A stretch of 64,000 bases of DNA, from positions 487,501 through 551,500 of the forward strand of contig JACJYE010000001.1 of assembly GCA_020636255.1 (NCBI GenBank), read 5' to 3'. The notes beneath the pieces were generated by a model. It saw only the letters and a program-made list of their open reading frames with translations, was not told the DNA's origin and searched no databases. The DNA is from Lewinellaceae bacterium (GTDB lineage Bacteria > Bacteroidota > Bacteroidia > Chitinophagales > Saprospiraceae). Of the stretch, positions 62,704 through 64,000 are shown one piece after another (position 1 is the first letter of the stretch; each line of letters begins with the position of its first letter). The translations under genes and the position numbers were made by a program.

Positions 62704-64000
62704 TTATTTCCCAATGAAGGCCGCCACAGCATCGTCGCTGGTCAATGAGCGGGAGAAAATGTCGGAGACGACACCCCAAAGGAATACCTTCAGGTAGTCG
62801 AGCAGGCCATCGGCGCCGAAGGTGTCGCCCGCCTGGATATAGATCTCGTTGAGGCCAAGCAGCAGCAGCACGATAAAAGTAACCAGCGTGGCCAGCGGGC
62901 GGATGAGGCTATAGCGCACTCTGGCCGTTACTTTTACACCGGAAAGGGCCTGCATAACGCGTAGGAAAGCTTTTTCCAGTTTTCCGGGCTCCCTGCCTTC
63001 TGCCTGTGGTGTTTCGCCGCTCTGCAGCGATTCCATCAGCTTTTCAAGCTGCCGCTTCACCACTTCTGCCGCCGGAGCGGCAAGCTCGTCGAAAAAGCCT
63101 TTGCTGCTGCCTGTTTCAGCCGAGATCATCTCGTCGAGGGTATGCAGGCCGCTCATAGCTTCAGCTTCTTTTCCCTCCATGATCATGTCGCGCACCAGCC
63201 GGAACTGCTGGCTGGCCTTTTGTTTGGCCTCCGCATTGGCATTGCCGGTTTTGAATTGCTCTTCCATCCGCTCAAAGAGCGCTTCCAGTTCCCGGGCCTG
63301 TGCTATCTTTTTCTCCAGTGGCGGGAATTTTTGTGCTACGGTTTCTCTGGCTTCATCGCTGAACACGCCGTTGATATCCGCCTCCAGCTTGTCCAGTTCA
63401 TCCCACAGCTGCTTGCGGGCCAGTTTGTCGCTCAGCTGTTCGGCCTGGGCCCGGAGCGGGAGCAGCCGGCGTATCAGTACGATCTGGCCCTGGGCCTTGT
63501 TCAGGTCCTTGATCAGGCGGCCCAGAAAAATCCCCAGCAACAGGGTAACGATGACCCAGAACGAGCCTGCCCGGGCCGATAGCGTGAGGGGCATAGACAA
63601 GGGTTCCGGGTAGTCTTTAAAATATACCCGCAATTCACCTTCGTACTGGTCGGCCTTCAGTTTTCGCTCCATATCCTGCCGGAAGCGGAAACGCAGCATC
63701 TCCAGTTCGCTGGCATGCAGGTTCTTATCGGCATTCTCCCAGCTGACGAACGATTCGGTGAGGGCATCTTTGGTATTCTCTCCTATCAGGACGAGGGAAA
63801 AGCTATCCATGTTTACAGTGGTGGGCCCTTCATTTTCGACCCTGAAGTTGATGCCCTCCTGGCGGATGCTGGCAGGCAGCAGGAAGTTGAGAAAAGATGG
63901 CGCTACGGTTTTCAGGCTTAATGCCGGCCCGTCTTCTACGATGCGCACCTGCCCTTCGCGGCTCAGCTCTATCGAAACCGGAACCTCCCACCGGCAACCG
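62704..64000 (-). CDS. Two-TM coiled-coil membrane protein (5' end outside window)
   Basis: At least 431 codons; the frame is open to the window edge, so the start is missing (the GTG near 63948 is internal). Visible are an N-terminal beta-sandwich-like region, a TM helix (SFWVIVTLLLGIFLGRLI), a central helical coiled coil of about 200 residues rich in Glu/Lys/Gln, and a second TM helix (LATLVTFIVLLLLGLNEIYI). Family not recognised. It is the upstream neighbour of the orthocaspase and probably shares its transcript, so it may be a membrane sensor or anchor for the protease (inference). Confidence 0.75.
   Translation of the reverse strand, partial: GCRWEVPVSIELSREGQVRIVEDGPALSLKTVAPSFLNFLLPASIRQEGINFRVENEGPTTVNMDSFSLVLIGENTKDALTESFVSWENADKNLHASELEMLRFRFRQDMERKLKADQYEGELRVYFKDYPEPLSMPLTLSARAGSFWVIVTLLLGIFLGRLIKDLNKAQGQIVLIRRLLPLRAQAEQLSDKLARKQLWDELDKLEADINGVFSDEARETVAQKFPPLEKKIAQARELEALFERMEEQFKTGNANAEAKQKASQQFRLVRDMIMEGKEAEAMSGLHTLDEMISAETGSSKGFFDELAAPAAEVVKRQLEKLMESLQSGETPQAEGREPGKLEKAFLRVMQALSGVKVTARVRYSLIRPLATLVTFIVLLLLGLNEIYIQAGDTFGADGLLDYLKVFLWGVVSDIFSRSLTSDDAVAAFIGK

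Overview
The window comes from a member of the Bacteroidota, most likely a Saprospiraceae-like, possibly multicellular lineage (inference). Supporting signs are Bacteroidota-typical families (DUF3078, DUF5686, LptB next to small lipoproteins), promoter -7 boxes of the TAnnTTTG type, and large signalling proteins of the STAND, CHAT and caspase kinds. No phage structural genes, complete insertion sequences, CRISPR arrays or tRNA genes were found.

Layout. 1-2.6 kb is the 3' part of an rRNA operon (23S, 5S, terminator). 2.9-5.8 kb holds an ECF sigma factor, a small membrane-associated protein, an MscS-type channel and a DUF3078 protein. 5.8-41.7 kb is mostly chromosomal core: GH25 lysozyme, class III aminotransferase, RpoN, Xaa-Pro aminopeptidase, RlmN, a DUF1295 membrane protein, GH127 lipoprotein, two glucosaminidases, three related CBS-pair proteins, two FtsX/MacB permeases, LptB with two lipoproteins, a radical SAM protein, an RluA-type synthase, a TlpA-like protein, an endonuclease/exonuclease/phosphatase-fold enzyme, an RND-type exporter, DUF5686, RNase HII, an adenylate cyclase and two universal stress proteins. 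Several junctions carry short palindromic repeats that look like non-autonomous mobile elements.

41.8-51.7 kb is accessory. A protein with two EAD11-like domains and a catalytically dead M61-like protein precede a decayed diversity-generating retroelement (DGR). Its 124-nt template repeat (44477-44600) and variable repeat (45909-46032) differ at 13 positions, and every one is an adenine on the coding strand of the template. The variable repeat is the 3' end of a gene for an nSTAND NTPase fused to a formylglycine-generating-enzyme-like (C-type-lectin fold) domain. That gene lies in an apparent operon with a CHAT protease and a protein of unknown family, and these two share an AEKIYNI-type motif that may be a homotypic (amyloid-like) signalling tag. 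An HRDC accessory gene and the first half of the DGR reverse transcriptase follow. A palindromic repeat replaces the catalytic half of the reverse transcriptase, so the locus preserves a diversified receptor but can no longer diversify it in cis.

51.7-58.6 kb is a seven-gene efflux operon (TetR, TolC-like, HlyD-like, two ABC ATPases, two ABC-2 permeases) laid out like E. coli cecR-ybhGFSR, with a perfect palindromic operator candidate before the TetR gene. 58.7-64 kb holds an outer-membrane barrel, exodeoxyribonuclease III, a large orthocaspase and a two-TM coiled-coil protein that runs off the window.
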